The notes under the pieces are model-generated. The model was not told the origin of the DNA. It saw only the letters and a list, made by a program, of their open reading frames with translations, and ran no database searches. Made by a program: the position numbers and the translations under genes. Shown here in pieces: positions 16,379 through 25,378 of a stretch of DNA of 64,000 bases (the first letter of the stretch is position 1; every line of letters begins with the position of its first letter). Origin of the DNA: Bremerella sp. TYQ1 (GTDB lineage Bacteria; Planctomycetota; Planctomycetia; Pirellulales; Pirellulaceae); contig NZ_CP083740.1 in the NCBI RefSeq assembly GCF_020150455.1, positions 6,035,001 to 6,099,000 on the forward strand, read 5' to 3'.

Positions 16379-17692
16379 ATGCCTCGCTGGTTTCGCATCT
16401 GGGAGAAAAAACGCGGTTCCCGCCGAACCGTTTCGCGTGTCGTCGCCAGTGTTGGCGAGACCTTTTTCTTCTCTGCGCTCTTCTTTTTTGGTGTCATCTT
16501 CACGGCAATGACCATGGCATCGACGGTTCTGGAGACCTGGCCGATTCGGACCATGTTCCCGGAAGTTGCCTACGTGGAAGGGGAATGCACTATCCACGAG
16601 ACACGCGTGGTTCAGACAGGTACCGATGACTACCCGCGTTATCAACCGGAAGCTCTTGTCGTACTGGAACTTCCTGATCGTCAGTACTCGCACTGGACAC
16701 TGCGACGCTCGCCGACGGAGTATTCGACCGAAGAAGCGGCGTGGAATCGGCTTGATGGCTACGAGCCAGGCTGGATTTACCCTTGTTGGTACGATCCAGA
16801 TAGTCCTGGACAAAGCGTCATTTTGGCTCGCACACCAGCGTGGGGGTTATGGGTCATCTTTCTCGTGCTGATCTCGTTTATTGTCATCGGCGGGATTGGT
16901 TTGATTTATACGCTGCTCTTGATGGGCACATCCGTTGAACGCCGTGCTGCGATCGCGAAGAAAGCGAAGACGCTAGATCTCATTCGCGAAGCGATGCCCC
17001 CAGCGACCTATCCGTCGATTCCAAACGATGCCAACTTAACGAACAGTCCCGGTGTCCGTCTGGCATTTCGCTTGCCGATTGAAGTCTCGCCGGGCTGGTG
17101 GCTCTTGGCGACGTTGATTTTCAGCCTGCTTTGGAGCGGCATGGCTGGCGTTTTCTTTATTGCCGCGTTGGGAAATCATATTGCCGGAAAACCTGATTGG
17201 ATGCTGACAATCGTTTCGTTGCCGACGATCGGTATCGCATTGGCGGCGATTTCGCAGTTTCTGAGGGAAGTGACCGCTCATACGCGCGTCGGGCCGACTG
17301 GTTTGGAAATATCCAACCATCCCCTTTATCCTGGAAAGGAATACCGCGTCTTCGTTACCCAGGCAGGTAAGATGAAAGTGAAGCAGTTGCGGATCTCGCT
17401 GATCTGTGAAGAGGCCGCCACGTTCCTGCAAGGGACCGACGTACGCAGCGAAGTCAAGCGCGTGGTGGAAGAAGAGGTCGCAGTCGCTAAAGGTTTTGAG
17501 ATCAAGCCCGGTCTGCCGTTCGAGGCCGATTACCAGTTGAAAGTTCCTGAAGGGTGTATGCATAGTTTCAAGTCGGATCACAATGCGATTCATTGGAAAC
17601 TGCTGGTGCATATCAACGCCGAGCATTCCACGCGACTGACTCGCAGTTTTCCGATTGTCGTCTATCCGGCCGACGTGGAGATGGTGCGATGA
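16379..17692 (+). CDS. DUF3592-like membrane protein with C-terminal arrestin-like domain
   Basis: This 437-residue protein has four or five membrane helices. Helix 1 (about 25-48, 'ETFFFSALFFFGVIFTAMTMA') precedes a 100-residue outside domain with 'VEGECTIHETRVVQT' and 'EPGWIYPCWYDPDSPGQSVI', which resembles DUF3592. Helix 2 is at about 158-182, helices 3 and 4 at about 237-300. The C-terminal 130 residues ('GLEISNHPLYPGKEYRVFVTQAG', then 'SFKSDHNAIHWKLLVHI') look like an arrestin-type beta-sandwich. The stop codon overlaps the ATG of the next gene (ATGA). It is the first gene of a three-gene operon. Function unknown; the layout suggests a membrane receptor or adaptor. Confidence 0.65.
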   Translation: MPRWFRIWEKKRGSRRTVSRVVASVGETFFFSALFFFGVIFTAMTMASTVLETWPIRTMFPEVAYVEGECTIHETRVVQTGTDDYPRYQPEALVVLELPDRQYSHWTLRRSPTEYSTEEAAWNRLDGYEPGWIYPCWYDPDSPGQSVILARTPAWGLWVIFLVLISFIVIGGIGLIYTLLLMGTSVERRAAIAKKAKTLDLIREAMPPATYPSIPNDANLTNSPGVRLAFRLPIEVSPGWWLLATLIFSLLWSGMAGVFFIAALGNHIAGKPDWMLTIVSLPTIGIALAAISQFLREVTAHTRVGPTGLEISNHPLYPGKEYRVFVTQAGKMKVKQLRISLICEEAATFLQGTDVRSEVKRVVEEEVAVAKGFEIKPGLPFEADYQLKVPEGCMHSFKSDHNAIHWKLLVHINAEHSTRLTRSFPIVVYPADVEMVR

Positions 17693-18129
17693 GCCCGAAT
17701 CCAAAAATTGAGATCACACTTGACCGGCCAAGTCGCGTTTACCTTCCTGACGAAGAACTGATCGCCAGTTTCGAGATTACCGGAATTCGTCCGTCAGAAG
17801 TACAAGCCATCGAGGCATCTGTGCTTTGGTACACCGAAGGAACTGGGGAAGAGGATCTCGCCACGCATGATTTCCGCCGTTTGCTTCCGCTCGACCGGAA
17901 CGATGCCGACTTAACAAAACGTCGCAAATTCCAAACGCGTTTGCCGCGCAGTCCACTGTCTTACCAGGGACTAATCGTCAAGATACGCTGGGCGATTCGT
18001 GTGCGTGTGTTCATGCAGCAAGGCCGCGAATTCATGGAAGAAGTTCCATTCCGTCTCGGCGAGCTTTCTCCGGCGGTTGCCATTTCGGCGAAAGCTTCCA
18101 GCAGGAAACGAGCCGATGATGCAGCGTAA
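17689..18129 (+). CDS. Small arrestin-like protein
   Basis: A 146-residue soluble protein with beta-sandwich character: 'IEITLDRPSRVYLPDEELIASFEITG' followed by 'IEASVLWYTEGTGEEDLATHDF'. The later 'SPLSYQGLIVKIRWAIRVRVFM' matches the pattern 'P-x-S-Y-x-G-x-x-V-x-I-x-W' seen in arrestin/Vps26-like proteins. The start ATG overlaps the stop of the preceding gene. Its last codons overlap the start of the ATPase gene by 14 bases. It looks like a duplicated, detached version of the C-terminal domain of the preceding protein. Function unknown. Confidence 0.6.
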   Translation: MSPNPKIEITLDRPSRVYLPDEELIASFEITGIRPSEVQAIEASVLWYTEGTGEEDLATHDFRRLLPLDRNDADLTKRRKFQTRLPRSPLSYQGLIVKIRWAIRVRVFMQQGREFMEEVPFRLGELSPAVAISAKASSRKRADDAA

Positions 18130-18724
18130 TCCGTTTTCCACACGATTCACGCGTCCTGGGGCGATACCGTTTATTTTTCCGGATAACGACACGCTCGATT
18201 TCATTTTGCAAACGATGCGGAATCCAGGCACGCAGCGATCTATTGTCGGGCCGCATGGAAGTGGAAAGTCGACGCTGCTGGAAAGCCTTTCGAAGCATTG
18301 GGCAGAGATTGGCTTGAACGAGCAACGTGTCCGACTGACAGCATCGCGAAAGCGTGAGCCGATTCCGATTGGCACACTCGACGTAAGTTCGATTTTGGTG
18401 ATCGACGGATTCGAGCAGCTTTCTTTCTGGCGACAACGATGGATACGCTGGCGCTGCCAGCACAAAGGGGCCCGGCTGTTGGTGACGTGCCATGCCGAGT
18501 GCGGCATTCCTGTGTTACTGCGAACCGAAGCAAAGCAAACGCTTGCATTGGAGCTCGCAAGAATGCTTTTTGCCTGCGACACAACGCCTTACGAAAAGTC
18601 CCTGGAAGAGCTTTGGGAAGAAGAGCCTGGCGATATACGTGCGTACTTCTTCCGGTTATATCACTGGTGCGAATCGCACGGAATTTATCAATCATCCGGC
18701 CAGACGGTGCTACCAGGCTGCTAA
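18116..18724 (+). CDS. P-loop ATPase, third gene of the arrestin-like operon
   Basis: The 202-residue protein has a Walker A motif 'GPHGSGKSTLLESL' at about residues 42-55 and a Walker B-like 'SSILVIDGFEQLSFW' at about 88-102. The 'GARLLVTCHAECGIPVLLRTE' strand would be the sensor region. Overall it resembles small ExeA/AAA-type ATPases trimmed to the core. ATG 18116 follows AGGAAACGAG and overlaps the previous gene by 14 bases, so it is coupled to it. It may drive the membrane partner coded two genes upstream. No terminator is obvious downstream. Confidence 0.65.
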   Translation: MMQRNPFSTRFTRPGAIPFIFPDNDTLDFILQTMRNPGTQRSIVGPHGSGKSTLLESLSKHWAEIGLNEQRVRLTASRKREPIPIGTLDVSSILVIDGFEQLSFWRQRWIRWRCQHKGARLLVTCHAECGIPVLLRTEAKQTLALELARMLFACDTTPYEKSLEELWEEEPGDIRAYFFRLYHWCESHGIYQSSGQTVLPGC

Positions 18725-18958
18725 TCTTTCGCTGATCGGAACGCTTTTTCTGGTCGACGTCGCTTCGCCGATTGGCACTTGCGACGCCGTGAGCAGGCGA
18801 AGTTGGGAAAATCGTTGCGATTTTTTCTGTTCTGACTCAAGCCTGTGATCTATTCTTCACCGTCCCTTTTTATCGATGCGAGGCTATGGAGGCCCGACTT
18901 TTGGAGGTTCGAAGGATCGACGACCTGATGCGTTTTCAACCGGAAGGATATTTCCCGG

Positions 18959-20068
18959 ATGACTGCTTCGCCGATCAAGACCGTTCTTACGTTGGTTGTT
19001 TGCAGCTTGACTGTCTTTAACAACCCTAGCGCTGCCCAGGCTTGTTGGCTGACCGACTGGCTATGGGGTAACGACGAAGCCTATCCCGTTGCGCCCCCGG
19101 TGATCACGACCAACTATCCTGCATATCCCACCGTTCAGGCAAACTATCAGCCGTCGGTGTATGGTTCTTGTCCTCCTGGTACCGGAGTGACGACCGTTGG
19201 CTACGCGCCGGCGATGAACTACAACTCGCAGGTTCAACGTATTCCAACGACCGTTTATCGCCCTGTTCCGGTTTACCAACCGAATTCGGCAGGGGTGCCT
19301 GTCGTCGGCTATCAAGGCTGCACGACCAATCGATACCAAGTTCAGCGCGTTCCTGCGTTCGGCGCAGCGTCGGTGCCTGCATCGTCGAGTTGCGGTTGTG
19401 CTTCCAACGGTTACTCGGTCCCCGCTACATCGGCACCGAGTGGTACGATCACTTCGCCCCAGCCAGGCGAGTGGATGCCACGCAACGATCAGCCAGCGGC
19501 CCAGTACCAGCAGCCACAGCAACAATTTCAGGCAGCTCCTCAGGGTTCGACCTATTCGGCTCCGAGCTCGCAGTACTCGACTCAGCCAAGTCCCCAACCG
19601 CAGCAGTATTTAGGGCCACCAACTACGCAGCCAAATCAGCCTGCCGATACGCGTCCGGCGCTGCGACCAGAAATGGAAGGTCCTTCGCTGAACAGCTCGG
19701 GTGGCGTGACGATCGAAAGCTCGACAAGTGCGGCTCCGATCAATCGTTACATGCCGCAGCCGGTGACTAGCCAGCGACCAGCTCCTTCGGCAACGATTAC
19801 GCCATCGTCGACCGCTCCGGCTCCAAGTGGCCAGTGGAAAGTGGCTCCGGTCACGCCGATTCCAGATCCTCAGTTTTCCAACTCGGGCTCGTCCAACGAA
19901 GCACCTCGCCTGCTTGATCCACGCGACAAGACGGCCGGTTTGGATCAGCGGACGCCTGTGATTCCGGCAAGCTACCAAATGGCAACCCAGCCACCACGCA
20001 ACACCTATTCGCCGCCCAAGGCTTCAATCCAAGCGAACAACGACGGCTGGTACTCACTGGATAAATAG
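18959..20068 (+). CDS. Secreted Pro/Gln/Ser-rich low-complexity protein
   Basis: A 369-residue protein with a signal peptide (KTVLTLVVCSLTVF, cut near SAAQA) followed by 'CWLTDWLWGNDEAYP'. The rest is low complexity, rich in Pro, Gln, Ser, Thr, Tyr and Asn, with repeated 'YPxxP', 'YxPV' and 'QYQQPQQQ' elements, and a few cysteines including SCGCASNG near residue 145. It has no recognisable domain and is probably disordered on the cell surface or in the wall. AAGGA precedes the ATG by 10 nt and a terminator follows, so it is probably a single transcript. Similar proteins of this composition are common in planctomycetes. Confidence 0.7.
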   Translation: MTASPIKTVLTLVVCSLTVFNNPSAAQACWLTDWLWGNDEAYPVAPPVITTNYPAYPTVQANYQPSVYGSCPPGTGVTTVGYAPAMNYNSQVQRIPTTVYRPVPVYQPNSAGVPVVGYQGCTTNRYQVQRVPAFGAASVPASSSCGCASNGYSVPATSAPSGTITSPQPGEWMPRNDQPAAQYQQPQQQFQAAPQGSTYSAPSSQYSTQPSPQPQQYLGPPTTQPNQPADTRPALRPEMEGPSLNSSGGVTIESSTSAAPINRYMPQPVTSQRPAPSATITPSSTAPAPSGQWKVAPVTPIPDPQFSNSGSSNEAPRLLDPRDKTAGLDQRTPVIPASYQMATQPPRNTYSPPKASIQANNDGWYSLDK

Positions 20069-20097
20069 TCGCTTTCAGCGATAGAATATTTTCAATG

Positions 20098-20129
20098 AAA
20101 AGGAGCTCTCGAATCGAGGGCTCCTTTTT
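20098..20129 (+). terminator. Rho-independent terminator after the low-complexity protein gene
   Basis: AAAAGGAGC pairs with GCTCCTTTT over a loop containing an inner TCG/CGA pair; the T-run continues to 20129. Confidence 0.9.
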
Positions 20130-20214
20130 CATGCGCGGTGGGGGAGTTGATCGAATCGAATGGCAGTCGCTACGCTGAAGGAGGACACACGAATCACTTT
20201 CTTTGGCGGACGCC

Positions 20215-21951
20215 ATGAACAACGCTCAAATTGCTGCCAAGTTCGATATGCTGGCAGATCTTCTCGAATTCCAAGGTGCCAACTCATTTCGAATTCGAGC
20301 CTACCGAAACGCGTCGCGGACGATTGAAGGCCTCTCGCAACAGATTAGCGACCTCTTGGAAGACAAGTCGCAAAAGCTGACCGACTTGGAAGGAATCGGC
20401 AAAGATCTCGCCGACAAATGCCAGGTGCTTGTCGAAACCGGAAAGCTGCCTCAGCTAGAAGAGCTGCAAAGCAAGATTCCGCAGTCGGTTCTCGCCATGT
20501 TGCGAATCCCAGGCCTAGGTCCAAAAAAGGCGGCCGTCATCTACAAAGAGTTGGGCATCGCCACGTTGGAAGACCTGCGCGAGGCCTGTCAGCAGGAGCG
20601 TGTACGAGCGTTAAAGGGTTTCGGAGCAAAAACCGAGCAGACCATTCTTAATGGCATCGATCTCGCCGCGACGGCTGAGCAGCGAGTTTATTGGGCGAAA
20701 GCGGACCAGTTAGTCGCTCGGCTGCGAGAACATCTGGAAAGTGTTGCAGGAATCGACAGATTAACGTTCGCTGGCAGTTATCGCCGCGGCAAGGAAACCG
20801 TGGGAGATATCGATATTTTGACCGTTGCCGATTCCGCTACCGCGGCAATGGATCGTCTCGGGGAGTTCCCGGAGCTGGAAGAGGTTATTGCTCGAGGCGA
20901 TACGAAGATGTCGATCCGCCTGGTCAACAACATGCAGGTCGACTTACGCGTCGTACCAGCGAAAAGCTACGGTGCAGCGATGCAGTACTTTACTGGATCG
21001 AAAGAACACAACGTTAAGATTCGAGGGATCGCCAAGCAGCTTGGGTTGAAAGTCAACGAATATGGCGTGTTCAAAGTCGAAGAGAACGGAGACGAAACGT
21101 ACGTTGCCGGAGAGACCGAAGAGGATGTGTATGGGGCCCTCGATTTACCATGGTTTCCGCCAGAATTGCGTGAGAACCGCGAAGAGTTCAAGCTCGCGGA
21201 GTCTGGTGGCTTTCCGGCATTGATCACCGTGGAAGATATTGTTGGCGATATGCATATGCATACCGACGCAACCGACGGTGTGAACACGTTGGAGGAAATG
21301 ATCGAAGCTGCCATTGCAAAAGGGTATAAGTACATCGCGATTACCGACCACTCCAAACGTGTCAGCATGGCCAACGGTTTGAATGCCGAGCGGCTGCTAG
21401 ATCAGTGGAAGACGATCGATCAGCTGAACAAGAAATACGACGGTCAGATTCAGATCCTCAAAGGGCTTGAATGCGACATTCTTGAGAAGGGGGGCATGGA
21501 TCTGCCGGACGATGTCCTTTCGCAAGGAGATTGGATTATTGCCAGTGTTCACTACGGGCAAAACCAACCGAAAGAGCAGATTACTGACCGAATTATTGGG
21601 GCTCTAGAAAACCCCAATATCTGCATCGTTGCACACCCAACGGGAAGGCTGCTCAACCGGCGCGAACCGTATGAAGTCGACTTGGAGGCGGTGCTGCAGT
21701 GTGCCAAGGAGAACCGCAAGTTCGTGGAGCTGAATGCCAACCCGGCGCGGCTCGACTTGAATGACATTCAGTGTCACGCCGCAAAACAACGCGGCATTCC
21801 AATCGGAATCAACAGCGACGGCCACAAGATCGAAGGGCTCGAAGTGATGCGTTACGGAATTATGCAGGCACGTCGAGCAGGGTTAACCAAGGAGGACGTC
21901 GTGAACACGCGTCCTTGGAAAGAGATTCAAAAGCTACTTGGCCGAACTTAA
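20215..21951 (+). CDS. polX: Family X DNA polymerase/3'-5' exonuclease (PolX) with PHP domain
   Basis: This 578-residue repair polymerase fills short gaps in base-excision repair. Residues 1-80 form the 8 kDa-like domain, with helix-hairpin-helix elements 'LTDLEGIGKDLADK' and 'LRIPGLGPKKAAVIYKELG'. The polymerase palm has 'FAGSYRRGKETVGDIDILT' with the GS motif and catalytic Asp pair, and a third Asp in 'MQVDLRVVP'. From about residue 340 the PHP phosphoesterase domain follows: 'DMHMHTDATDGVNTLEE', 'ITDHSKRVSMANGL', 'GLECDIL', 'HPTGRLLNRREPY' and 'INSDGHKIEGLEVMRYG'. ATG 20215 is favoured over TTG 20203. Its stop overlaps the convergent isomerase-like gene by 4 bases. Confidence 0.95.
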   Translation: MNNAQIAAKFDMLADLLEFQGANSFRIRAYRNASRTIEGLSQQISDLLEDKSQKLTDLEGIGKDLADKCQVLVETGKLPQLEELQSKIPQSVLAMLRIPGLGPKKAAVIYKELGIATLEDLREACQQERVRALKGFGAKTEQTILNGIDLAATAEQRVYWAKADQLVARLREHLESVAGIDRLTFAGSYRRGKETVGDIDILTVADSATAAMDRLGEFPELEEVIARGDTKMSIRLVNNMQVDLRVVPAKSYGAAMQYFTGSKEHNVKIRGIAKQLGLKVNEYGVFKVEENGDETYVAGETEEDVYGALDLPWFPPELRENREEFKLAESGGFPALITVEDIVGDMHMHTDATDGVNTLEEMIEAAIAKGYKYIAITDHSKRVSMANGLNAERLLDQWKTIDQLNKKYDGQIQILKGLECDILEKGGMDLPDDVLSQGDWIIASVHYGQNQPKEQITDRIIGALENPNICIVAHPTGRLLNRREPYEVDLEAVLQCAKENRKFVELNANPARLDLNDIQCHAAKQRGIPIGINSDGHKIEGLEVMRYGIMQARRAGLTKEDVVNTRPWKEIQKLLGRT

Positions 21952-22856
21952 CCCATCGCTTCACGTAGTGTCTCGATGAACTTCGGGCACTCTTCGCGTG
22001 GATTTTCGTTCTCTTCATATTCCAGTACGACGAAGCCACGATAGTTGGCTTCGCTGAGGATGTCGAAGACTCGTTTGAAGTCGGTCGGGACCTTCTTTTT
22101 ATCAGGGCCAGAGACCACCACTTTGATTTGCGCATTCAGTGCGTAGGGAGCCACTTGCGCGAGCTCGCCATAGATGTCATCGCTGTGGAAGTTGCCAGAA
22201 TCTAGATTCACGCCAAACCACTCGCTATCGACAGCTTGAACAAGCTTCAGCAGTCCAGCAGCCGTGGCCGTGGGACCACCATGATTTTCCAAGGCCAGGA
22301 AGACGCCATGTTTTCCGGCATAGTCGCAGACTTCATTCAAGCCTTCGACCATCAATTTGTGTGTTTCTTCCGCGGAAACGCCCTTCTTTTGATGCCCGGC
22401 AAAAACGCGAATGACCGGAGCCCCAAGCATCGCCGCGTTTTCAATCCATGTCTTGGTGAGTTGGATTTGCTCGTCGCGTTTTTCCCCAGGCGGATGTCCA
22501 AAGTCGTTTCCGATTGCTGTTCCGGAAACGCTAAGCCCTTGGCGGAATGCGTGCGACTTCAAGTCATACAAATATCCCGGCGTCACATCTTTGGGGAAGT
22601 AATAGGATGTCAGCTCGGTTCCGTCGAGCTGCATCTTGGCGCAGTCATCGATGAACGTCTTCAGCGTCACGCCAGAGTTGGCATCTTGCAGCAGCTTGCG
22701 GTAGCTATAAGCGGCCAAGCTCAGCTTGAATTTCGGTGCCTTGCGATCGGCAATGGGCTCCGCGGCTGGCAAAGTTCCCGGCAACATACCGGCAGCAGCG
22801 AGACAGGACGTGCCAAGCATCAGCTGGCGGCGCGAAATGGTTCCGTGAGACTTCAT
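21948..22856 (-). CDS. Exported sugar phosphate isomerase/epimerase-like TIM-barrel protein
   Basis: A 302-residue protein of the xylose isomerase-like TIM-barrel superfamily. The N-terminus 'TISRRQLMLGTSCLAAAGMLP' has the twin-arginine SRRQ motif, so folded export by Tat is likely. Barrel motifs include 'LDGTELTSYYFP', 'APVIRVFAG', 'VFLALENHGG' and 'FGVNLDSGNFH'; the Glu, Asp and His in these would bind the divalent metal. 'RGFVVLEYEEN' near the end supplies the final metal-ligand Glu. AAGGAG stands 9 nt before the ATG at 22856. The true substrate is unknown; planctomycetes carry many such paralogues, perhaps for unusual sugars. Confidence 0.85.
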   Translation of the reverse strand: MKSHGTISRRQLMLGTSCLAAAGMLPGTLPAAEPIADRKAPKFKLSLAAYSYRKLLQDANSGVTLKTFIDDCAKMQLDGTELTSYYFPKDVTPGYLYDLKSHAFRQGLSVSGTAIGNDFGHPPGEKRDEQIQLTKTWIENAAMLGAPVIRVFAGHQKKGVSAEETHKLMVEGLNEVCDYAGKHGVFLALENHGGPTATAAGLLKLVQAVDSEWFGVNLDSGNFHSDDIYGELAQVAPYALNAQIKVVVSGPDKKKVPTDFKRVFDILSEANYRGFVVLEYEENENPREECPKFIETLREAMG

Positions 22857-22899
22857 CGAGGAGGCTCCTTCGCGGGAGGTTGGTTTTCGCCGGGAACTT

Positions 22900-23934
22900 C
22901 TAGGCTCCAGCGTTGGCAGGTTCGGCAGAGCGATCTGATTTCGACGTCGACTCGCTCTCGGCAGGGGAGGGCAGGGCCAGCGATTCCCAGGGAGAGAACG
23001 CGAAGCTCAGACCGATCATCAGGATAGCAAATTCCCAATGCCCAGTAACTAGTCCTAGCCCTGTCCAGTGCAGTACAGCCAAGGCGGTCAGCAGGGGACG
23101 CCAGATTCGGAACCAAATCAATAGTCCGAACGCGAGTTCGAAAAAGACCACCATGTGCGTCCAACCGAAGACGATCAGCCGAGTGCCTTCGGAAGCACGC
23201 AGGAATGTCAGATCAATCAAACGGTTCTCTGGCTGAGCGATCAGCCACCACATCGCTTCGCCATTCCACCAGACCGGGTTGCCAAGCTTGGCGAACGCCA
23301 TCATCCAGTAAAACGCGACGAGGTGAACTTGGATCAAGCGAACGGCGATATGAGCACCAAAAGAAGGAGGAATCGCTTCGGTGTCCCCTTTTCGAGCTCG
23401 CAGCCAGGCATCGACCGAATAGTAAGCTCCGCAAGGAGCCAAGCACAAATAGATCATTACAGGGCAGAGCAGCGGTTCGAGCAATCCCATCAGCATCGGG
23501 GCTCTTTCGGCGTACGATAGCACGAAAATTGTCGCAGCGACTGCCGTAAACCGTGCTTGAAAACCGATGGTGAATAGCAAGATCGATACAATTGCGATGG
23601 CATGCAGCACGTACAGCTGGGTGGCGGAGTGGGCCAGCTTGAACAGCGACCATTGATAGACAGGAACTGTCGGGTCGTCCGCACCGATCAATCGATTGGT
23701 GCGATCGATCGGCATGATGCCGCCATCGGCGAACCAGATCGCGAGTTCCGATGTAAACGACAATGCATAAATCAACGCGACAACGCCAGCCACGATACGC
23801 AAAACGCTGACCGCTTTGGGGCTGTCTTTCTGAAACCAGAATCGATTCCAGCTTTCAGAGATGGTATCGGAGAACCGAGTGAAATAATTGCCAAGCACGC
23901 GTGGGGTTCCTGTATTACTCGACCGGCGCGACAT
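22900..23934 (-). CDS. HTTM-domain membrane protein (gamma-carboxylase-like)
   Basis: A 344-residue integral membrane protein matching the HTTM (horizontally transferred transmembrane) domain related to vitamin K-dependent gamma-carboxylase. 'SPKAVSVLRIVAGVVALIYAL' is helix 1. 'WFADGGIMPID' follows, and 'CLAPCGAYYSVDAW' marks the centre. 'AVRLIQVHLVAFYWMMAFAKLGNPVWWNGEAMWWLI' in two halves is the most conserved family stretch. Six or more helices are visible. Its first 20 bases overlap the end of the upstream gene, so the two form a pair. Biochemical role in bacteria is unclear. Confidence 0.82.
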   Translation of the reverse strand: MSRRSSNTGTPRVLGNYFTRFSDTISESWNRFWFQKDSPKAVSVLRIVAGVVALIYALSFTSELAIWFADGGIMPIDRTNRLIGADDPTVPVYQWSLFKLAHSATQLYVLHAIAIVSILLFTIGFQARFTAVAATIFVLSYAERAPMLMGLLEPLLCPVMIYLCLAPCGAYYSVDAWLRARKGDTEAIPPSFGAHIAVRLIQVHLVAFYWMMAFAKLGNPVWWNGEAMWWLIAQPENRLIDLTFLRASEGTRLIVFGWTHMVVFFELAFGLLIWFRIWRPLLTALAVLHWTGLGLVTGHWEFAILMIGLSFAFSPWESLALPSPAESESTSKSDRSAEPANAGA

Positions 23935-24583
23935 GTTCGGTCGCCATTTCTTTGATCAGCTGGAATGAACCTTCCGAATCGAGGAGGACCGTGGCGCGGT
24001 ACAACTCTGTCTCGTAGGAAGGATCTCTTGGGTTCTCGTGGAAAACCTGACCGTCGATTTGCAGTTCCATCGGCTGAGGACGTCGTCGGATACAACTGAT
24101 GGACACTTTGGGACTGCCGGTCTGGCGAAGGAAATATTGGCCGATCCCTTTGGTAATTTCCGCTGGCAACGTGTCGTCGTTAATCTCGGCCTGCATGCCG
24201 ACGATCTTCGCGAGCCGTTCGTAGCGGTAAGGGTCTTTCAGACCGGAACCCAGCATGGGGCCTGGCACTGTGTAGGTTTGCGGCTCACCTTCGGGAGACG
24301 TGGCTTCAACGCGGAAGAAGTGTTCGTAGTCGGTCGGGGTGCCGGAATAAACGCTATATGGCGAGGCTCGCACTTCAAGATTGAGCGGCTCGGTATAAAG
24401 CTGGAACAAATTTAACAGCTTCTCATGCAGCAGCGACGAATAGCCACCTCCGAGCGAGCTGGAAACGACGACCCATAGCCCAAACAAATAGACAAACAGA
24501 ACTAGCGAAATAACGCTGCGAGTTTTCGGGCTGAGGCCGGCAAAGTCGGGGGATTCTCCGGCAGGAGGCTTAGTCGAAGGCAT
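23915..24583 (-). CDS. Membrane-anchored hypothetical protein paired with the HTTM gene
   Basis: The 222-residue protein has one N-terminal membrane helix (about residues 25-45, 'VISLVLFVYLFGLWVVVSSSL') after a short Pro/Ser-rich head, then an outside domain with 'LNLEVRASPYSVYSGTPTDYEHFFRVEA' style beta strands. In HTTM gene pairs a partner with a comparable layout is common. No catalytic motif is recognised. It overlaps the HTTM gene by 20 bases, which strongly suggests that the products act together in the membrane. Confidence 0.65.
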   Translation of the reverse strand: MPSTKPPAGESPDFAGLSPKTRSVISLVLFVYLFGLWVVVSSSLGGGYSSLLHEKLLNLFQLYTEPLNLEVRASPYSVYSGTPTDYEHFFRVEATSPEGEPQTYTVPGPMLGSGLKDPYRYERLAKIVGMQAEINDDTLPAEITKGIGQYFLRQTGSPKVSISCIRRRPQPMELQIDGQVFHENPRDPSYETELYRATVLLDSEGSFQLIKEMATEHVAPVE

Positions 24584-24702
24584 GCAAACGCTCTTAGAGT
24601 AAACGTCAGGTAGGACTACTTCTTTGATTGTAGTTCGTGACAGAAGGTGGTTCGAACGACTTCCACAAATTGTGGCTCATTCGGCCATGCAAATAGGCAA
24701 AT

Positions 24703-24745
24703 AAAAAGACCCGGAGTTCCTGGTGAGGAAAACCGGGTCTTTTTT
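24703..24745. terminator. Bidirectional Rho-independent terminator
   Basis: AAAAAGACCCGG (24703-24714) pairs with CCGGGTCTTTTT (24733-24744) around an 18 nt loop. On the minus strand it ends the CCAPEP protein gene whose stop is at 24851. Confidence 0.9.
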
Positions 24746-24850
24746 GAATCCTCTGAGGATCGCGGGCAACAGGGCAAATCCCGCAAGCCATCAGCAGACT
24801 TTCCCTTAGTGTCCGCAGGCCTGGTCCACTAAGAGAGAGCTAAAGCCAAA

Positions 24851-25378
24851 TTAGGCTTCAGCTGGTGGTGCTGGAGGAGCTTCTTCCGAAGGGGAAGCAG
24901 CTTCAGCTGGCACTGGTGCTGGAGCCGGAGCGGCTTCAGGAGCAGCACAAGTTGGTTCTGGAGCACACGAGGTGCAACCGGTGTCACAACCACCACAAGC
25001 AACGGGTTCCGGAGCACAGCAGGTTGGCTCAGGAGCGCAGCAAGTAGGTTCTGGTGCACAGCAGGTTGGTTCTGGTGCACAGCAGCTACGGCGAGCCTTC
25101 AAACGTGCGAACAGACCACCACCGCAATGCTTCTTGTGCTTACGACCACAGCATGCTGGTTCTGGTTCGCAGCAAGCTGGTTCTGGAGCACAGCAGGTAG
25201 GCTCTGGTGCACAGCACGAAGCCTTACGATGACCGAAAAGACCACCACAGGACTTGTGATGACCACCGAAACAACCATGGCAACCGAAGCCAGCGTCAGC
25301 TTGACGCTCGCCACCGATCAAAGCCATACCGACGACCGCGAAAAAGATCGCGATACCGAGAGTGAAAACACGATTCAT
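24851..25378 (-). CDS. Exported cysteine-rich CCAPEP-repeat protein, paralogue 1
   Basis: The ATG at 25378 is chosen because GGAGG lies 9 nt upstream. The 175-residue product has a signal peptide ('VFTLGIAIFFAVVGMALIGG', cut near ADAG). The mature part begins 'GFGCHGCFGGHHKSCGG', then has two blocks of CCAPEP(T/A) heptads separated by a basic His/Lys/Arg linker 'RKHKKHCGGGLFARLKARRS'. About seven copies are seen. The tail is Ala/Pro/Glu-rich ('APAPAPVPAEAA'). With some 30 cysteines the protein could be heavily disulfide-crosslinked. Planctomycete walls have been described as proteinaceous and cystine-rich, so a wall or envelope role is inferred, not shown. The gene is single, with its own terminator. 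Confidence 0.8.
   Translation of the reverse strand: MNRVFTLGIAIFFAVVGMALIGGERQADAGFGCHGCFGGHHKSCGGLFGHRKASCCAPEPTCCAPEPACCEPEPACCGRKHKKHCGGGLFARLKARRSCCAPEPTCCAPEPTCCAPEPTCCAPEPVACGGCDTGCTSCAPEPTCAAPEAAPAPAPVPAEAASPSEEAPPAPPAEA

Noticed and set aside
24972..25232. Gly-Ser-Ala-Gln-rich repeat frame on the + strand
   Set aside because: Antisense image of the CCAPEP-1 heptads, no start signal.
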